A DNA stretch of 64,000 nucleotides from Kalaharituber pfeilii. Taxonomy: Eukaryota > Ascomycota > Pezizomycetes > Pezizales > Pezizaceae. Under the pieces are notes generated by a model that worked only from the letters and a program-made list of their open reading frames with translations, searched no databases and was not told where the DNA came from. The DNA is taken from positions 186,001 through 250,000 of the forward strand of contig WHUZ01000028.1 of assembly GCA_015179045.1 (NCBI GenBank). Reading direction: 5' to 3'. A program made the position numbers and the translations under genes. Shown here in pieces: positions 21,247 through 33,052 of the stretch (position 1 is its first letter; each line of letters opens with the position of its first letter).

Positions 21247-21760
21247 ATGCTAACATGCCTAATGCAGAGGACATTATGGACCGACAAGCCCTCCCCCAAG
21301 AAGACAGACAAGGCCCCCGCCCCTCCACCGAGCCCCGACGCCACCACCTCGAAGCACGGCGTCGTAGTACACGGAATCGCCCTCAGAAAAGACCTGGGGA
21401 AAGTCCAGCGATGGTTGGAGACTGGGAACACGGGCCTGGGAAAGACAGTTGGGATAAGGTGGTTAAGGAAGAAGACCGTGTTGCTGGAAGAGGGGAAGAA
21501 GGCCAGTTCGGTCGTAGTGTACTTGGAAGACAAGGCTGACGTAGAAAGGGTAAGGCTGGGCGGGAAATGGTTGAGGGTCAGCCCATACGAGCCAGACAGG
21601 AGACGGAAGTGAAGGGCGTTGTATGGATACCCGCATCATGTATGAGCACCGCGGGCAACACATGTATCTAGTGGTCGTAGTTTTTCTTCTTTAAATAAAC
21701 CCTCGCCATAGCCCTCAGGGCGGTATGCGAGTAATGATATAAAATAAAAAAAAAAAAAAA
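21247..21760 (+). mobile_element. ORF1-only family A retroposon
   Basis: A 121-codon frame (21247-21612) contains the LINE ORF1 core: HGVVVHGIALRKDLGK, RWLETGN, GIRWLRKK, SSVVVYLED, VRLGGKWL, then a stop after RRRK. About 100 bp of 3'UTR follows, then the family A hairpin (CTCGCC...GCGAGTAATGATAT) and poly(A) ending at 21760. No zinc knuckle, endonuclease or RT lies between ORF1 and the tail. The 5' end and target duplication were not located. Confidence 0.75.
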
Positions 21761-21848
21761 CTCTTGAATAGTGTAAAAAGAGGAGGAGTGCCGAGCGCGG
21801 GCAGTAGCTTGGCGCTTGGAAAGATTCCAAAAAAAGTACAAAAAAATT

Positions 21849-21929
21849 CTCTCTGGCGGGGAATTGAACCCCGGTCGCCCGCGCACCGGTAATGACAGGC
21901 GGGAATACTAACCACTATACTACCAGAGA
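21849..21929 (-). tRNA. tRNA-Asp (GTC) with 9-nt intron
   Basis: Acceptor stem TCTCTGG/CCAGAGA with discriminator G; D arm AGTATAGTGGTTAGTAT; anticodon stem CCCGC/GCGGG with loop CTGTCAC after removal of TTACCGGTG immediately 3' of the base following the anticodon, the canonical intron position; T arm GGGTTCAATTCCC. Total 81 nt (72 + 9). A T-run follows on the minus strand (below 21847), fitting RNA polymerase III termination. Apparently intact. Confidence 0.93.
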
Positions 21930-22014
21930 CGATTTTGGTGGTTGAACTATTCTTACAACCCCTGATAACTACATACGCGCACATGAGATCCAACAGCAGC
22001 ACAGTCGCGCCAAA

Positions 22015-22320
22015 CTAGCACACAACAGAGCAGGCAGAGTACTTCGATGTCCCTTCTATGGCGTAGGGAGCGCGATGGTAATACTCGTTATCCTCTAGTG
22101 GTTTTCTCTGATGCCAAGGCCTCCTAGCTGGCGCAGCAATCCGACAGAGTGATCCATGCATAATCCATGGCACACTCAATTCTTGGTATTCTGGACGGAC
22201 CAAGATTGCGGCATTCCCACTCGCTTTAATTGAAGCAACAAGTACGTTGCAATTGGTGCGACTCCGACCGTAAACAACTACCGGTTCTGCAGCTGCAAGT
22301 GTTCCTGGTTTAGAAATCAT
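22015..22320 (-). CDS. Hypothetical small protein (101 codons)
   Basis: An ATG-initiated frame about 85 bp upstream of the tRNA on the same strand. No signal peptide, membrane segment or motif is recognisable. It may be a chance frame; there is no intron or repeat evidence for or against. Confidence 0.2.
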   Translation of the reverse strand: MISKPGTLAAAEPVVVYGRSRTNCNVLVASIKASGNAAILVRPEYQELSVPWIMHGSLCRIAAPARRPWHQRKPLEDNEYYHRAPYAIEGTSKYSACSVVC

Positions 22321-22324
22321 GTAA

Positions 22325-22400
22325 TCCTTAAGACTACAGTCCTATTACGGTCACCGCAGCTGTCTTTCCTATGTCAGGCAAGGCATGGATGTGAAACCGC

Positions 22401-22431
<31 letters not shown>

Positions 22432-23130
22432 AAAAAAAGAAACGAAAAAAAACGTCCCTAAAAGGCAATAGTAACAAAACTTGGACCCGACAGTTGGGCT
22501 ATCTAAATGCGCCAGTCCTCCCTCCAAGCTATACTGTATGCATGTCAGCCTTGCGAGCTGCTGGTACTAAGATAATAGGGTTACACACCACTTTTTAGAG
22601 TATTCAGCTCGGCCTTGCGGCACCCAGATTTGGAAAGCTGTAATCGCTCCTTCGACCACACCACCCCACTACGAACATGTATCATTACGACCCTAGATTT
22701 TTGTATAGGAAGTATACAGTATATGTTGGCTTAATATTCCGCTCAGCACGTTTAATAGTCACAAAGGGTTTGATTATTTTGTTCGGCATAGGCGTCTACA
22801 AACCAATGAACTGGGTTCTGGATAGGTTATTTTGCAAGTTTCCAGAAATGCTTTGCCTGGTTACTGCGAGACTACGGGTTGAGTCGTCGCTTGGCGAGGG
22901 TTGGGGGGGTAACAAGTCGCCAAGATAGCGGGTTACCTAACGATCCGACAGGAATATGATACCGCCTGTTGATTTTTTATACTTTTTTGCTTTTCTATTT
23001 TTTGCTCTATGGTAGGGAAGCGTTGACGGGTGTCTGGACCCTGCAGCCCCGCCAAGGGTGGCGGTGCGCGAAGTCTGGATGTCGCTTGAGGTCTGCACTA
23101 GAATGCCGTTTGGAGTCCACCGGTTCCGGC
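22325..23130. other. No gene seen; poly(A)-like tract
   Basis: A purine run at 22400-22455 (A-rich with GAAAA interruptions) looks like an aged retroposon tail but lacks a recognisable hairpin unit upstream. The frame at 22677-22928 has no motif. Nothing else supportable. Confidence 0.3.
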
Positions 23131-23137
23131 TCCTGTT

Positions 23138-23572
23138 TTTTTTTTTTTTTTTTTTTTTTTAAATATCAGTACTCGCATGCCGCCCTAAGGGCTATGGCGA
23201 GGGTTTAGATACATAAAAAATAAAGGAGAAATATCAAAGATAATTACATATGATGCCCGCGGCGCTCATTGATGATGCGGGTGGGTCGAGCCTGGGGTCA
23301 GCATGTGCCGGGACCTTCCTATTTCCTTCCTCTGTCCCGCTCGTACACGCTCGTCCGCAACCACTTTCCTCCGAGTCTCACTTTCCCGACTTCCGTCTGT
23401 GTCTCCAAATATACCACCGCAGAACAAGTCTGCTTGCCTTCCTCCACTAGTGATTGATTTCCTCCGCAGCCATCTTACCCCTACAATCTTTCCTATGTCG
23501 TTGTTGGAGGCCTCCAACCATCTTCTGACCTTCCCCAAGTCTTGGCTTAGGGCTATGCCGTGGATGACAACG
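23138..23572 (-). mobile_element. ORF1-only family A retroposon, decayed
   Basis: Poly(T) from 23137, hairpin unit CTCGCC...GCGAGTACTGATAT in reverse, then 3'UTR and an ORF1 fragment on the minus strand (VVIHGIA, DLGKVRRWLEASN, GVRWLRRK). It breaks frame after GGRQADLF. Possible short duplication CCTGTT on both sides. 5'-truncated within the ORF1 core. Confidence 0.7.
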
Positions 23573-23579
23573 CCTGTTG

Positions 23580-25540
23580 AGTATGGATGTTACTAGACTG
23601 AACTGTTGAAGCTTGTTGGTTCATATCCAGCTAGAATTCGCTCAATGGTTGATCTTTGAGCCCGCATTTCATTTTCAAGAGTATCTAGCCATGATGGTGT
23701 GTTGTACGAAACCCGACCCGGGTATATGGGTCTCCGCCATAGGCTGGGAGCCTGTATGCGGGGTTACGTGACTCAAAAAAAAAAAAGAAGAAGAAAAAAG
23801 GTGTACTGTAGAGGTTGTATCTGAATAAGGAGATGGACTGGCAACTGTAACTAGAGCTCGTAGACTTTCATTGACAGCTTTCGCAGTTTCACCGAATGAC
23901 TATCATTTTTTTTTGAGTCCTTTCGCATATCCGTAATAGCAAGTACAATTCACCAGCAGAGTTTTTTCGCCGCTTTCCTACACCTCCGGAGCTTGAGGCC
24001 ATACCACCGGTGCTGGAAGACTCATCATCTGATGAATCTAAGTTGACAGGTTGTATATTTTTTTCACTTTTGAGATCTGGTAAGTAGGAGGTTATTACGC
24101 TGTTGATTTGCTACTTCTTTAACAGGCTCAAGCTCCTCCTTTACCTTTTATTTTGTCTGCTGTATCTTGGACCCCCCCCCCCCAGCTCCCCCTCACCGCT
24201 CCCTCCTCACTGTTACCCCCCGCCTCCCCACTCCCTCCCCGGCTCAATGTTCTCACATGCTGACCCTGCTGCACATATCCTTCCGCGCACACTGCCAGAA
24301 CTGCAATTCTTTAATGGAATCAACTTGTGTGAGACTAAAATCGTCATCTTCGATTCGCACATCTTGACAGAGGCCGCCACGGTATACTACGCTATAGTAT
24401 ATGTTCACATTCGAAGGAATTCAAGATAAGGAATCCGCTCCTGCTTGAACCTATTCCTCCACTTCGAGAGCCCCAGTAGTGAGCTTCCCACCTTATTTAT
24501 ATATCTCCTTCAATAGTGTCGTACCTGAGCTTTCATTTTTTTCTCCATTTGGATCCTTATCTACGATTCTAAGGCTTTAGACTATTGCAGCAGCAGCGCT
24601 ATTCCCACTCTTCAAGTACCGATCTTTCGTCTTGTATACAAAAGCAGTATCGAGACTACCAGCTCATTTGATAATATCATTTTTCTGTGTCTGATGCTCT
24701 CTCTTGGTCTTTAGGGTCACGACCTCATAGTCTCTTTTCTAATTCAGCTTTTATTAGCTCCTGCTCCAAATCAAGAAGATATCAATAACATAGCAGCTAG
24801 GCAAGGTGTTGAATGCTCAAGTGATGGACGTGCCCACTGAAGGCGAGACTCGAACCCCGGTGCTAACTCATAGCCTGAGAAGTACAATCATTATATTTCG
24901 GAAGTCTTTGTATTTGTAGAATTGATCACTCGTTGACGCAAACCTTCCTCACAATATCGCCATATACTCTCTTGAGAGTCATTCTTTAACACCGTTGTAC
25001 ATCTTCTTTAGTCAGTCCTGCCCGCTTTTTCTTCCTTCTGACCAATGTCGAAACCTGTAGCCCATTTTTACTCTTGCTCAATGTACGTACCGAACCGTGC
25101 AATGCTGGCTTGCGAGCTTTCTCGAACCCTTCTTTGGGCTATGAGTTCGACTTGGAGTCTGTTTTGGATTCGGATCATTGTCCTTGATAATTGCTCATAC
25201 GAGGTCGGAGGAGTTTCTTCGAACTGGCACCCTGCAAATGATCATAAGCCTCACGTACATTGGAATCGATTCCAGTATTGGAATGGGACTCGGGTCGCCA
25301 AAACAAGCCCAATCCACAGAAAATGGAGGTTACGTCCGAATTCAGGAAGCGACGCAGGTCGCGTCAGGTCAGGGGTCGTGCAAGCTGAGCTATGCTGTCG
25401 AACCCCCTCATCTGTGCTTGGCGTATCATGTGTATTGCAAACTTACTAATATTATCCTGCTATGGTAGGCGGCACTGAAACGTACGCTATGCAGGCTGTG
25501 CAGTTGACCTATGCCAAAATGAGTCTAACCCAGATTTGAC
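23580..25540. other. No gene seen; one tail relic, C-rich tract
   Basis: At ~23728-23800 a B-like unit (CCGCCATAGG...TGTATGCGGGGTTACGTGAC) ends in poly(A), so a third variant of the tail exists. 24170-24245 is a run of C-rich DNA. Frames at 24103-24429 and 25045-25468 show no domain. A tRNA-like fragment at ~24842-24890 is discussed among rejected items. Confidence 0.3.
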
Positions 25541-26020
25541 TCACTTTTTCTTTTTTCTTTTTTAAATCACATAACCCCGCGCTTGCAGCACGAAGCTATG
25601 GCAGGGTCCCTGGGCAAGCCCTCATAGCCCGGAGACAGGCTGAAAACGAAACTTCTAACTACATAAACTTCTCACCGGCCTCTTCCCCTCCCCTCTACCA
25701 CCTAATTCTGGAAAAGAACCTCTCTAGCTCTTCCCACTCCTCCCCATTCTCTGCCGTCCGCTTCCAGTTCTTCTCCATATCCCCCCATTCTTTGAAGCCT
25801 CCTGGGCGATTCTCTTGTTTGCTGCACCGGAAAGCTAAGTGCTCCCCAGTCTGGATTTCGCCACACCCACACCTCTCTGATTCTACTACTCCCAGCTTCT
25901 TTAACCACGCCTTGCATCTTCCCCTCTCCAGGCGCATGGCTGTAAAGTTGGACACCGCCATCCTGTTCCACTCCATCACCTTTCCCCCCCCCATACCTCT
26001 CCGCCTCTCTTCTTACCTTT
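25541..26020 (-). mobile_element. LINE 3' fragment, source of family B tail
   Basis: Reading on the minus strand: coding text ending FFSRIRW and stop, with a CGCGEIQTGEHLAFRC zinc-binding motif (C-x-C...H...C) typical of the ORF2 C-terminus of LINEs. A ~90-bp 3'UTR with CTCCGGGCTATGAGGGCTTG follows, then CCCTGCCATAGC...GCGCGGGGTTATGTGATTT and an A-rich tail. This joins a LINE ORF2 end to the family B terminal unit. Frames are interrupted upstream of ~26000. Confidence 0.7.
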
Positions 26021-26029
26021 GACTCAAGA

Positions 26030-28470
26030 TTTGAACCGAAAAGTGACTTTTTCGAATTTCTTTTCATTTCCGCTTCAGTTCCTGGGAAATATTTTCGATC
26101 CTAAAACAGTGGCATCGGAAAATGTGAAGAAAAGAACTTCCGAATACCCTTTTTCTGTATACACCAACTGATCCGAATGCGCTTCATGCTATAGCGGACA
26201 GGTTATCAGGGCGTGCATTCCAGACGTAACGGCAAGGGATGTGGTTTGTTCTAGTGACATTGCCGGTGTCAATTCTCTTCCCTCTTAATCGCCAATTCTT
26301 TTAGGTTTCCAGCCTCGGCATCTGCAACTTTAATTCCTCCTCTCGCTGCTTCCTGGCTCTGGCCGTCCTAAAATGATCCGGTTGCGGTCTATCCTATACT
26401 TCCTTCGCTGCTGCATTCTCTCGCGTTGCCTGTTCACCCCTCGCCTTCTTCCGAGTCGCCTTCTCTTCCTCTGACTGTCTTGCCTTTTTGCCGCCTTCAG
26501 CGGACAAGACTGCGACTACTACATGATCTTTAGACATGATGATGATGTCTATTCTTCGGAAAACAGGAGAGCCCTTTCCATATATCTTCTCAGCTTTAAC
26601 TTCTTAACAACCCTCTATACACTCTGTATGCGGGGTTAGTGACCCAAAAAAAAAGAAAAGAAAAAAAAAAGAAAACCTTCCAGGCAATATATCCATTCAG
26701 GCAAGTTTGGTGACCATCATAGAACGCGACCATGACTAAGCTAAGCGTTAGCTCTGTTAGCTACTGCCACTCCTTCCTCATCTCAACATATTTATCCCAA
26801 CTCTACATTAACTTCCTCATCGTGACCGCCATTGCAACTGTGGCAATCCATGAGGCCTTCATGGCAACATCAACGATGCCGGTTGCACCCCGATCCTGAA
26901 GAGCACTTGATGCTGCGACCGCATCATCGATTCATCATCCGCCTTGGCTTTTGCATATGCCGGGCTGCGATAGCGGTTAGCACATATATGTCTTCTGCGG
27001 GAGGAAAGTAGGAGGTAACTTGCATTGCGAGGAGGAGGGGAAGTACGGCGACTGCCAAACTCCGCTTAGTTGGCTGTCAGGGTGGTTGTCACCTGCTATA
27101 GACGCCCAGTGGTGCCTTCAAGAGACCGAACACGTTCAAGTATTCAACCGACTGCAACGTGCAACGCTGCTGACGCACCTTTTGGGGCAACTGAGAGTCG
27201 ATCGGTTGGTTGCTATCCGTAACAATGGCCATTTCGTTTACATATAGAACTGTCAGACAATCGTTAAGAGTGGAGTAGCTCTACATGCGGGGCGGGTTGT
27301 TGGGGGGTCTTGCGTAGCAAGGAAACCGGAGCGGGAGAGAAAGAGAAATCAGAAAGTGCCGAACGGTGAAGTAACCGAAAGTCGGGGCGAAGGCAGGAGA
27401 GCTGGGTGCGGAGCTGGAGGACGGTCGCATGCCAAGACCCTAAGGAGCAGACAAAGCGTAGAGAAGAGATCAAGGAGGAGCCGTCGAACCCAATTTCCGC
27501 CAGAGGTACTTCCGGCGAGGTCCTGTACCTCGAGTGCGGTGACGCACGTGACAAGCATAGGGCTGGGCAACGAGGTCACAGACGTAAAGGGTCCTGAAAG
27601 TGAGCAAGGTATCTGTATCGCAATTGCCCTGGACACGCGAACTCAATGAAGAGCTCCGCCAAGGGCCTCATGGTTACTCTCGTGACCAGAAGCTAAGTGT
27701 CGCATACATTCGACTCTCAAGACTAGCATGTCCGACATAAGAATGTTAGCCCCACCCCCCAGAAGCCGCGCATACAAAATAACAAAATATTTGATAAAAG
27801 GAATATTTAAGTTTCTGCATACTGCGCATATATATTCTTATATTGAGAAGGCTTAATGCAAGGAACTGCTCAACATATGTAGTAATTCAGTTCTTGCACT
27901 AGGCCTATAAAAGCAAGCTTATCGAATAAGAAAAACCTATTTTCAGAAGCATTTGCATCGAAGGTGCTCAATAGCTAAAGAGAAGGCAAAAAAATAGACA
28001 AAAGCAAGAAACCAGTTTCAAGTCATCCTCTTAGCACTTCCGAACCTTATTCTTGAACATTTCTCTGTTTCCCGTACTTGCTTGAATTTTTTTTACAACT
28101 ATTTTATATTCCGCGCCTTTCTTGTGTGTCTTAGAGCCTTTCCTGTACATCTCTAGTCACTCTAGTGTTAATCAGTATATACTACCCCCAGCCCGATGAT
28201 TTTTACATTCTTATATCGAGAGTGTACATAATACGTACTGCGATCTAACTGGCTTGCGATCTCATCTGCTGCGCTCCCAAGCATAACATCGTCCCCACAT
28301 GCCGATATGTGCCACGGCATCTCCATGGATGACTCGCTCCAATCCAGATATCTCGTGAGGGCCGCCGAGAGTTCTTTGCAGCATATTGAAATAGAGCTGC
28401 TTCTGTCATCTCGGCCTCTGGTACGGCAGCACCTCCTGTCTGCCTGTATCCTCCAGGGCCAGCTGTTCTG
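26030..28470. other. No confident gene; scattered relics
   Basis: 26,610-26,680 is a degenerate family B tail (TATGCGGGGTTAGTGACCC + A-run). A charged minus-strand frame near 26,400-26,537 and frames at 27,020-27,247, 27,356-27,649 and 28,168-28,476 lack recognisable domains. At ~28,205 TATATCGAGAGTGTAC resembles a pogo-type terminal repeat, without a partner end. Confidence 0.25.
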
Positions 28471-28480
28471 ATCCACCCGC

Positions 28481-30051
28481 CACCCCTCTCGCCAGTCTTA
28501 TTCCTGGTAGGCATAAGCCCGACAGTGAAAGAGGCAAACAAGAGGACCATCATACGGACATACGTTGACGACCTACACTGCGTGCTATCCAACAGATCGA
28601 TAACGGCCCTGAAGAGAGATATCCAGACCCACCGGAGGGTGCTGGGGGTGGAAGCTGACAGACAGGGCTACACACTATGGGAGCTCAAGTTCCACGAACA
28701 CCACAAAAAGAGACTTAACCTGGGAAAAGCCGCATGGACGGTGGCCTCAAGACTCACGAAACTCCCGCCAGGAGAAAGACGACAACTGTACACATCCATA
28801 GCAAGACCCATAGCAACATAGGGCAGCTGGGCATGGCAAAATACAAACACGGCAGATACAATGCGAAGGGAGCTGGAGAGGTGGCAATATACAAGTGGCG
28901 AGAATCATAACCGGAGCATCATGGGGCACCAGGAGAGACGTGGTAGAGGGCCTGGCAAACCTGGAATCCATACACACCTTTGTTGAAGGGGAACAGGCAA
29001 GAGTGGAAGCAAAGACCCTTAGATTCGACGATGAGCCGATTCAGAGCCCAGAAGAGGGACACCATTACCTCAGAGGATCTTTACAGCATAAAGACCCCCT
29101 CCTCCTAGCGATATTACCTACCCTCCCAGCAGATGCCGAGAAGGAAGAATGGGAACGGCATATTGCGGAGAATGAAGACGAAGGGTGGTCAAGCATTTAC
29201 ACCGATAGCAGCAGAATGAACGGGAAAGCGGGAGCGGGCACATTCACACGAGCCAACACAACATCCACCTACCTAGGGACCAGAGCCACGCGGAACTACT
29301 AGCAATCGCCGAAGCCCTCGAATCGAGCGAAACGGAGGTCTTAGTCGTAACAGACTCTAAGGTAGCGATACGGAAAATACAGAAGATCGCACAGGGGTGC
29401 CCGACACCGGACGGCGCAACACACGCACTTAGAAGGGCGTGGGAGAACAGGGTGTCAAGGGGTGACATGGATGTAGCAGTTATGTGGGTCAAAGGACACA
29501 AGGGGCTACCGGGCAATGTGGAAGCGGACAGGGCGGCAAAGATAGGCACATATCTCGAATACCAAGACGAAGTCACCACGGAACCAGGGATCAGACAAGC
29601 AGCAAAAGCCCTAAGTGCGGAGGAGAGAGACTGATTGGGACTAACATACAAGCCACTACAGCGACTGGGACCCCATGTAGGCACGATGGCGGGACTGCTA
29701 GGAGGGAAAGGTCTACGATCCTGGAAACCACGGATAGGAAAATGCGACAGCCCGGAGTGTCGGTGGTGCGGGGATCAGGAAGAGACCACCACACACCTAC
29801 TGAACGAGTGCCGAGTATGGAAGAGAAGGATATAGCCCGGTGGGTTGGAGGACATACGCAAACCACCGGAGGAGAAGGGCGGGGACCCCTTATTGAATCT
29901 GATGAGCCAGATGGAGGAATGTTAATTCCCTTTGGTCTTTCATAGTTTACAGTTGACTCTCTTGATTTCTTCTTATTTCCCTTACTTTCATATCGGTATT
30001 TCGCATGTACATAACCTCGCCATAGCCCTCCGGGCGGCATGCGAGTACTGA

Positions 30052-30084
<33 letters not shown>
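28481..30084 (+). mobile_element. Tad1-like LINE (family A), 5'-truncated
   Basis: Flanked by ATCCACCCGC at 28471-28480 and 30085-30094. Content in order: end of reverse transcriptase (YVDD-like TYVDDLHCVL at ~28560), thumb region, RNase H (YTDSSR ~29200; AELLAIAEAL; VVTDSK; GNVEADRAAK ~29530), then a C-terminal CRWCGDQEETTTHLLNEC zinc-binding motif (~29770), 3'UTR, the CTCGCC...GCGAG hairpin (~30017-30055) and ~30 A. Frames are broken by a shift near 29280, an early stop in the RT end (~28820) and TGA at 29632 where Trp is plausible. Reference copy for the family A tail. Confidence 0.9.
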
Positions 30085-30088
<4 letters not shown>

Positions 30089-30332
30089 ACCCGCGAATTA
30101 CAGTATAGAGAGCCTTTTTTTTTCACCTCGCTAAGTTGGAGGTAAATGGTGTGAAGTTTTCTTGAGTGGAGAGAAGTGAAGATCCGAAAGCTTCTCTATA
30201 CCGGATACACAATACAGCACTAACCACAATAGCCTCAATGCGTCAACTCCCATCTCGTTATCCGAACTACTACTACCTATCCGAAAAACAACAGACAGGG
30301 AAAGATGTTAGAAACCATGAGCCGAACACACG

Positions 30333-30373
30333 CGAAACAGTCCGAGCGAAACAGTCCGAGCGAAACAGTCCGA
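30333..30373. repeat. 14-bp tandem repeat
   Basis: CGAAACAGTCCGAG occurs about three times in a row just before the larger minisatellite. Confidence 0.7.
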
Positions 30374-30387
30374 GTGTGTAAAACATC

Positions 30388-30549
30388 CGAACATCCGCGA
30401 TGGCCTAAGCACTCCGAACATCCGCGATGGCCTAAGCACTCCGAACATCCGCGATGGCCTAAGCACTCCGAACATCCGCGATGGCCTAAGCACTCCGAAC
30501 ATCCGCGATGGCCTAAGCACTCCGAACATCCGCGATGGCCCAAACACTC
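30388..30549. repeat. 27-bp minisatellite, six units
   Basis: Six almost perfect 27-bp units starting at 30388, 30415, 30442, 30469, 30496 and 30523 (core CATCCGCGATGGCCTAAGC). Because 27 is divisible by three, both strands stay open through it, which explains the long repetitive frames here; there is no other sign of coding. Confidence 0.92.
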
Positions 30550-31009
30550 CGGACTGAGTATTCCATATTAGGCAGTCCAAATACTTAGCTGTTCTGTTCA
30601 CTGGTTTTGTATGCAACTTCGTGTTATAGAGTTTTTGTATATATATGGGCTCTGGAAGCCCCGTTCTTCATTGATCATTAGAATCGAATACACACATCTC
30701 TGAGCCTATTCCTCTGTACTCCTTTTCACAAAAGAAGGGTTTCCTACAGGTGGGTACTGTTGAGTGATACGAGCTGATGCAATATGTGAGGTGAATTGTC
30801 TTCATGCTCAGTTGACGCATGTCCTGGCTCAGCTACTATAATTTCTCTAGTTCCCTTGTAAATATACCATCTCTTGATTGTGTTATTCAGTATCAATCAC
30901 TTCATTATATTATTTACAACAAGTACTTATACGCCCGTGGAGCCCTATTCTGCACAAGCCCCATCGTGCAGAATTGAGATGTTCCAGACCACTTGTTACA
31001 GTATTATAT

Positions 31010-31622
31010 TGGGCGCAGATTCACAGATTCACAGGCTTATCAGTGCTCGATCGCCCAGAAAAATTTTCAAACCCCCGTCCAGATTTCCAGATTCACAGAA
31101 ATTTTTCACAGACGAACAAAAGGGGTTAGGCAACGTAGAACTAAAACTGCATACCTTTTAATTTGCATATCTAACCTCAATACAAGGCCGAAAATAGTTC
31201 TGGGCACGAGAACACAAAATCAAATATGTCACCCCCCTTAAATCTACGCCCAAATACAAGTCTACGGCAAAATATCTCCGCTCAACAGATGAATGAGTTG
31301 GAAGAAGCTCTTTTATTAATTATTTGCTTAAGTCTTTTGGGTCTTCAAATTATGCGACAATGATGAAAGCAATTTTATTTCTGAAGCAGCATTATGAAGT
31401 GCTAAAAAGTGGTAGTTGGGTGAGCGATACTATAGGTGTAGATAATTTTGCATGCAATAATGGGTGCATAAAGTACTTGCCTTTGTAATAGCGCTGGCGC
31501 GTGGTTGTGCTGACAAATTTGAGAATCTGGGAAATCTGGGAATTTTATTTTGTGGTTGCCACGGGAATCGGGGTCTGGTACAGAATTTGGTCTAGGAATC
31601 TGGGTCTGTGAATCTGCGCCCA
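31010..31622. mobile_element. TIR element, ~613 bp
   Basis: TGGGCGCAGATTCACAGA at 31010 is matched inverted at 31605-31622. Subterminal CAGATT(C/T) motifs recur several times in both arms. No target duplication is evident. An interior frame from ATG ~31224 (SPPLNLRPN...) is short and ends in stops; it is probably non-autonomous. Confidence 0.65.
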
Positions 31623-31639
31623 CGGGAAGTCATCCCAAT

Positions 31640-32225
31640 ATGTTCTGTAACACTGGTCAGCAATAGTTGGGCAGTTCCTAGAAGTTGATCTTCCTCCATG
31701 TTGCACGACTTACAGTAAGCTGATCATCGTCATGCATGGTTAGGCCAGGCCTGCTGCAGGGTTGCTAACTTCAGCCGCAGCATTCCCAATGCGTTAGCTG
31801 CCGCGCATTGTGATGGCTGGAACACTTGGTGCAACAATTCGCCGCAATCGCTAGCCGGTGGGAATGATTATGAAAACAATGCAACTTTTCGTGTAACAGC
31901 AACTGACTACATGTGTTGCACCGGGCACCAAGCAATCCAAATTATGCGCCTGAATACCTTAGATGTATACTGTGATTCAGCAGTTTATACCGCATCTGTT
32001 GAGCAAATTGAAAGTTAGAATCAAGTAAGAGACTGTCGAGGAGATAATCTTGTATGGTAGTTAGTTTCATAAAATATTGCACCAAGATGGCATGATGAAC
32101 TTAGAATTCTATAATTAGGTGATTCGGTGTACTGCTAAAAAAAAAAATCTTGGGCCTATGACAAACACCTCACTGCGTGGTTCGTACTAGGAAAACACCC
32201 ACCTCAGTGGTTGATACAAACGCCA
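31640..32225. other. No gene seen
   Basis: Mixed-composition sequence without a recognisable frame, RNA or repeat. Confidence 0.3.
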
Positions 32226-32229
32226 AGCA

Positions 32230-32950
32230 TTAAGTGCTCACAGACATTTCTTCCCCATTTTTTTTTTTTTTTATCACGTGACCCCGCTTGTAGCTCCTCG
32301 CCATGGCAGGGCATTTCTTCCCCAGTGATGGTATACTCATGGGACCACTAAGATCGGTGTGGATCATATCGAAGAGCTGGATCGATCGGTCACTAACTGG
32401 CAGTGGTGTATAACACTTCATGTTAAACTGGGTGCATTTTTCACACAAAAACACAGAGGGAGCTTTTGGTAATACTGCTAATGTAATATTCAAAATACTG
32501 ATTTATGTCATGCTTCTGAGCTGAAATTATTTATGCTCGTAATCTGCTGGTGGACCCTAGATGAAGATCAACCTGGTCTCGAACGTGTGGCCTTGCAGTG
32601 GAGAATAAACAAACTTGAAGATTTCGATTTTGCTATCCTGAACTGGACGCATTGTATTGAAACGTCCACTAGCAGAAGAACATTATGAATCATTGTGAGA
32701 AAGACTGTTCTCGTCTCATCCTGCAATTCACCGAGCGCGTGGTTTGAAATGAACTCAGCAGGTATTACCATGCTAGGTCTGCTGAAGAAGATGCTTCATT
32801 ATGTCCATGGTGCAGCATTTGAGTAATAGACTTCAAAAAAAATAACAATGGTCGATGAGGCTTGGCATTGCAGCAGGCTTTCATGCTTACTAACCTATCC
32901 ATGCCAAGCAAATCAAACGCATATAGTTCTAGTCTCACCAAGGCGATCAA
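32230..32950 (-). pseudogene. Ty1/copia integrase relic
   Basis: The minus strand at 32230-32493 reads CEKCTQFNMK (second half of the integrase zinc finger) followed by IHTDLSGPM, the first catalytic Asp region of copia integrase. Further upstream (to ~32950) frames are broken and only loosely copia-like. A family B mini-retroposon interrupts it at 32258-32311. It is different in sequence from the copia element at 8.8-13.3 kb. Confidence 0.6.
32258..32311 (-). mobile_element. Family B mini-retroposon (54 bp)
   Basis: CATTTCTTCCCCA is duplicated at 32245-32257 and 32312-32324. Sense unit CCCTGCCATGGC...GCGGGGTCACGTGAT + A-tail. Inserted into the copia relic, so younger than it. Confidence 0.92.
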
Positions 32951-33052
32951 CGCATTTCCGCGAAATTTGTTGAACGTGATTGTGCAGCTGCCCGATCCCT
33001 CTCCTCCTACTGTGCCTAAATCTTGTCATCATTTACATTGAGGACCCCCGAA

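Noticed and set aside
22389..22455. Poly(A)-rich tract as another mini-retroposon
   Set aside because: No hairpin unit precedes it and no target duplication could be matched.
24842..24890. tRNA-like sequence on the minus strand with a GGTTCGAGTCT B box
   Set aside because: The T stem has mismatches, the anticodon arm has no proper 7-nt loop with T33, and the acceptor stem does not pair. At best a decayed tRNA or tRNA-derived piece.
28203..28220. TATATCGAGAGTGTAC, and CAGTACACTCTCGATATAA near 45097, resembling pogo-type terminal repeats
   Set aside because: Each end lacks a partner and a transposase within range; too short to call an element.
30277..30616. Repetitive proteins of ~90-100 residues on both strands
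   Set aside because: Produced by a 27-bp tandem repeat whose length is divisible by three; no start context or homology.
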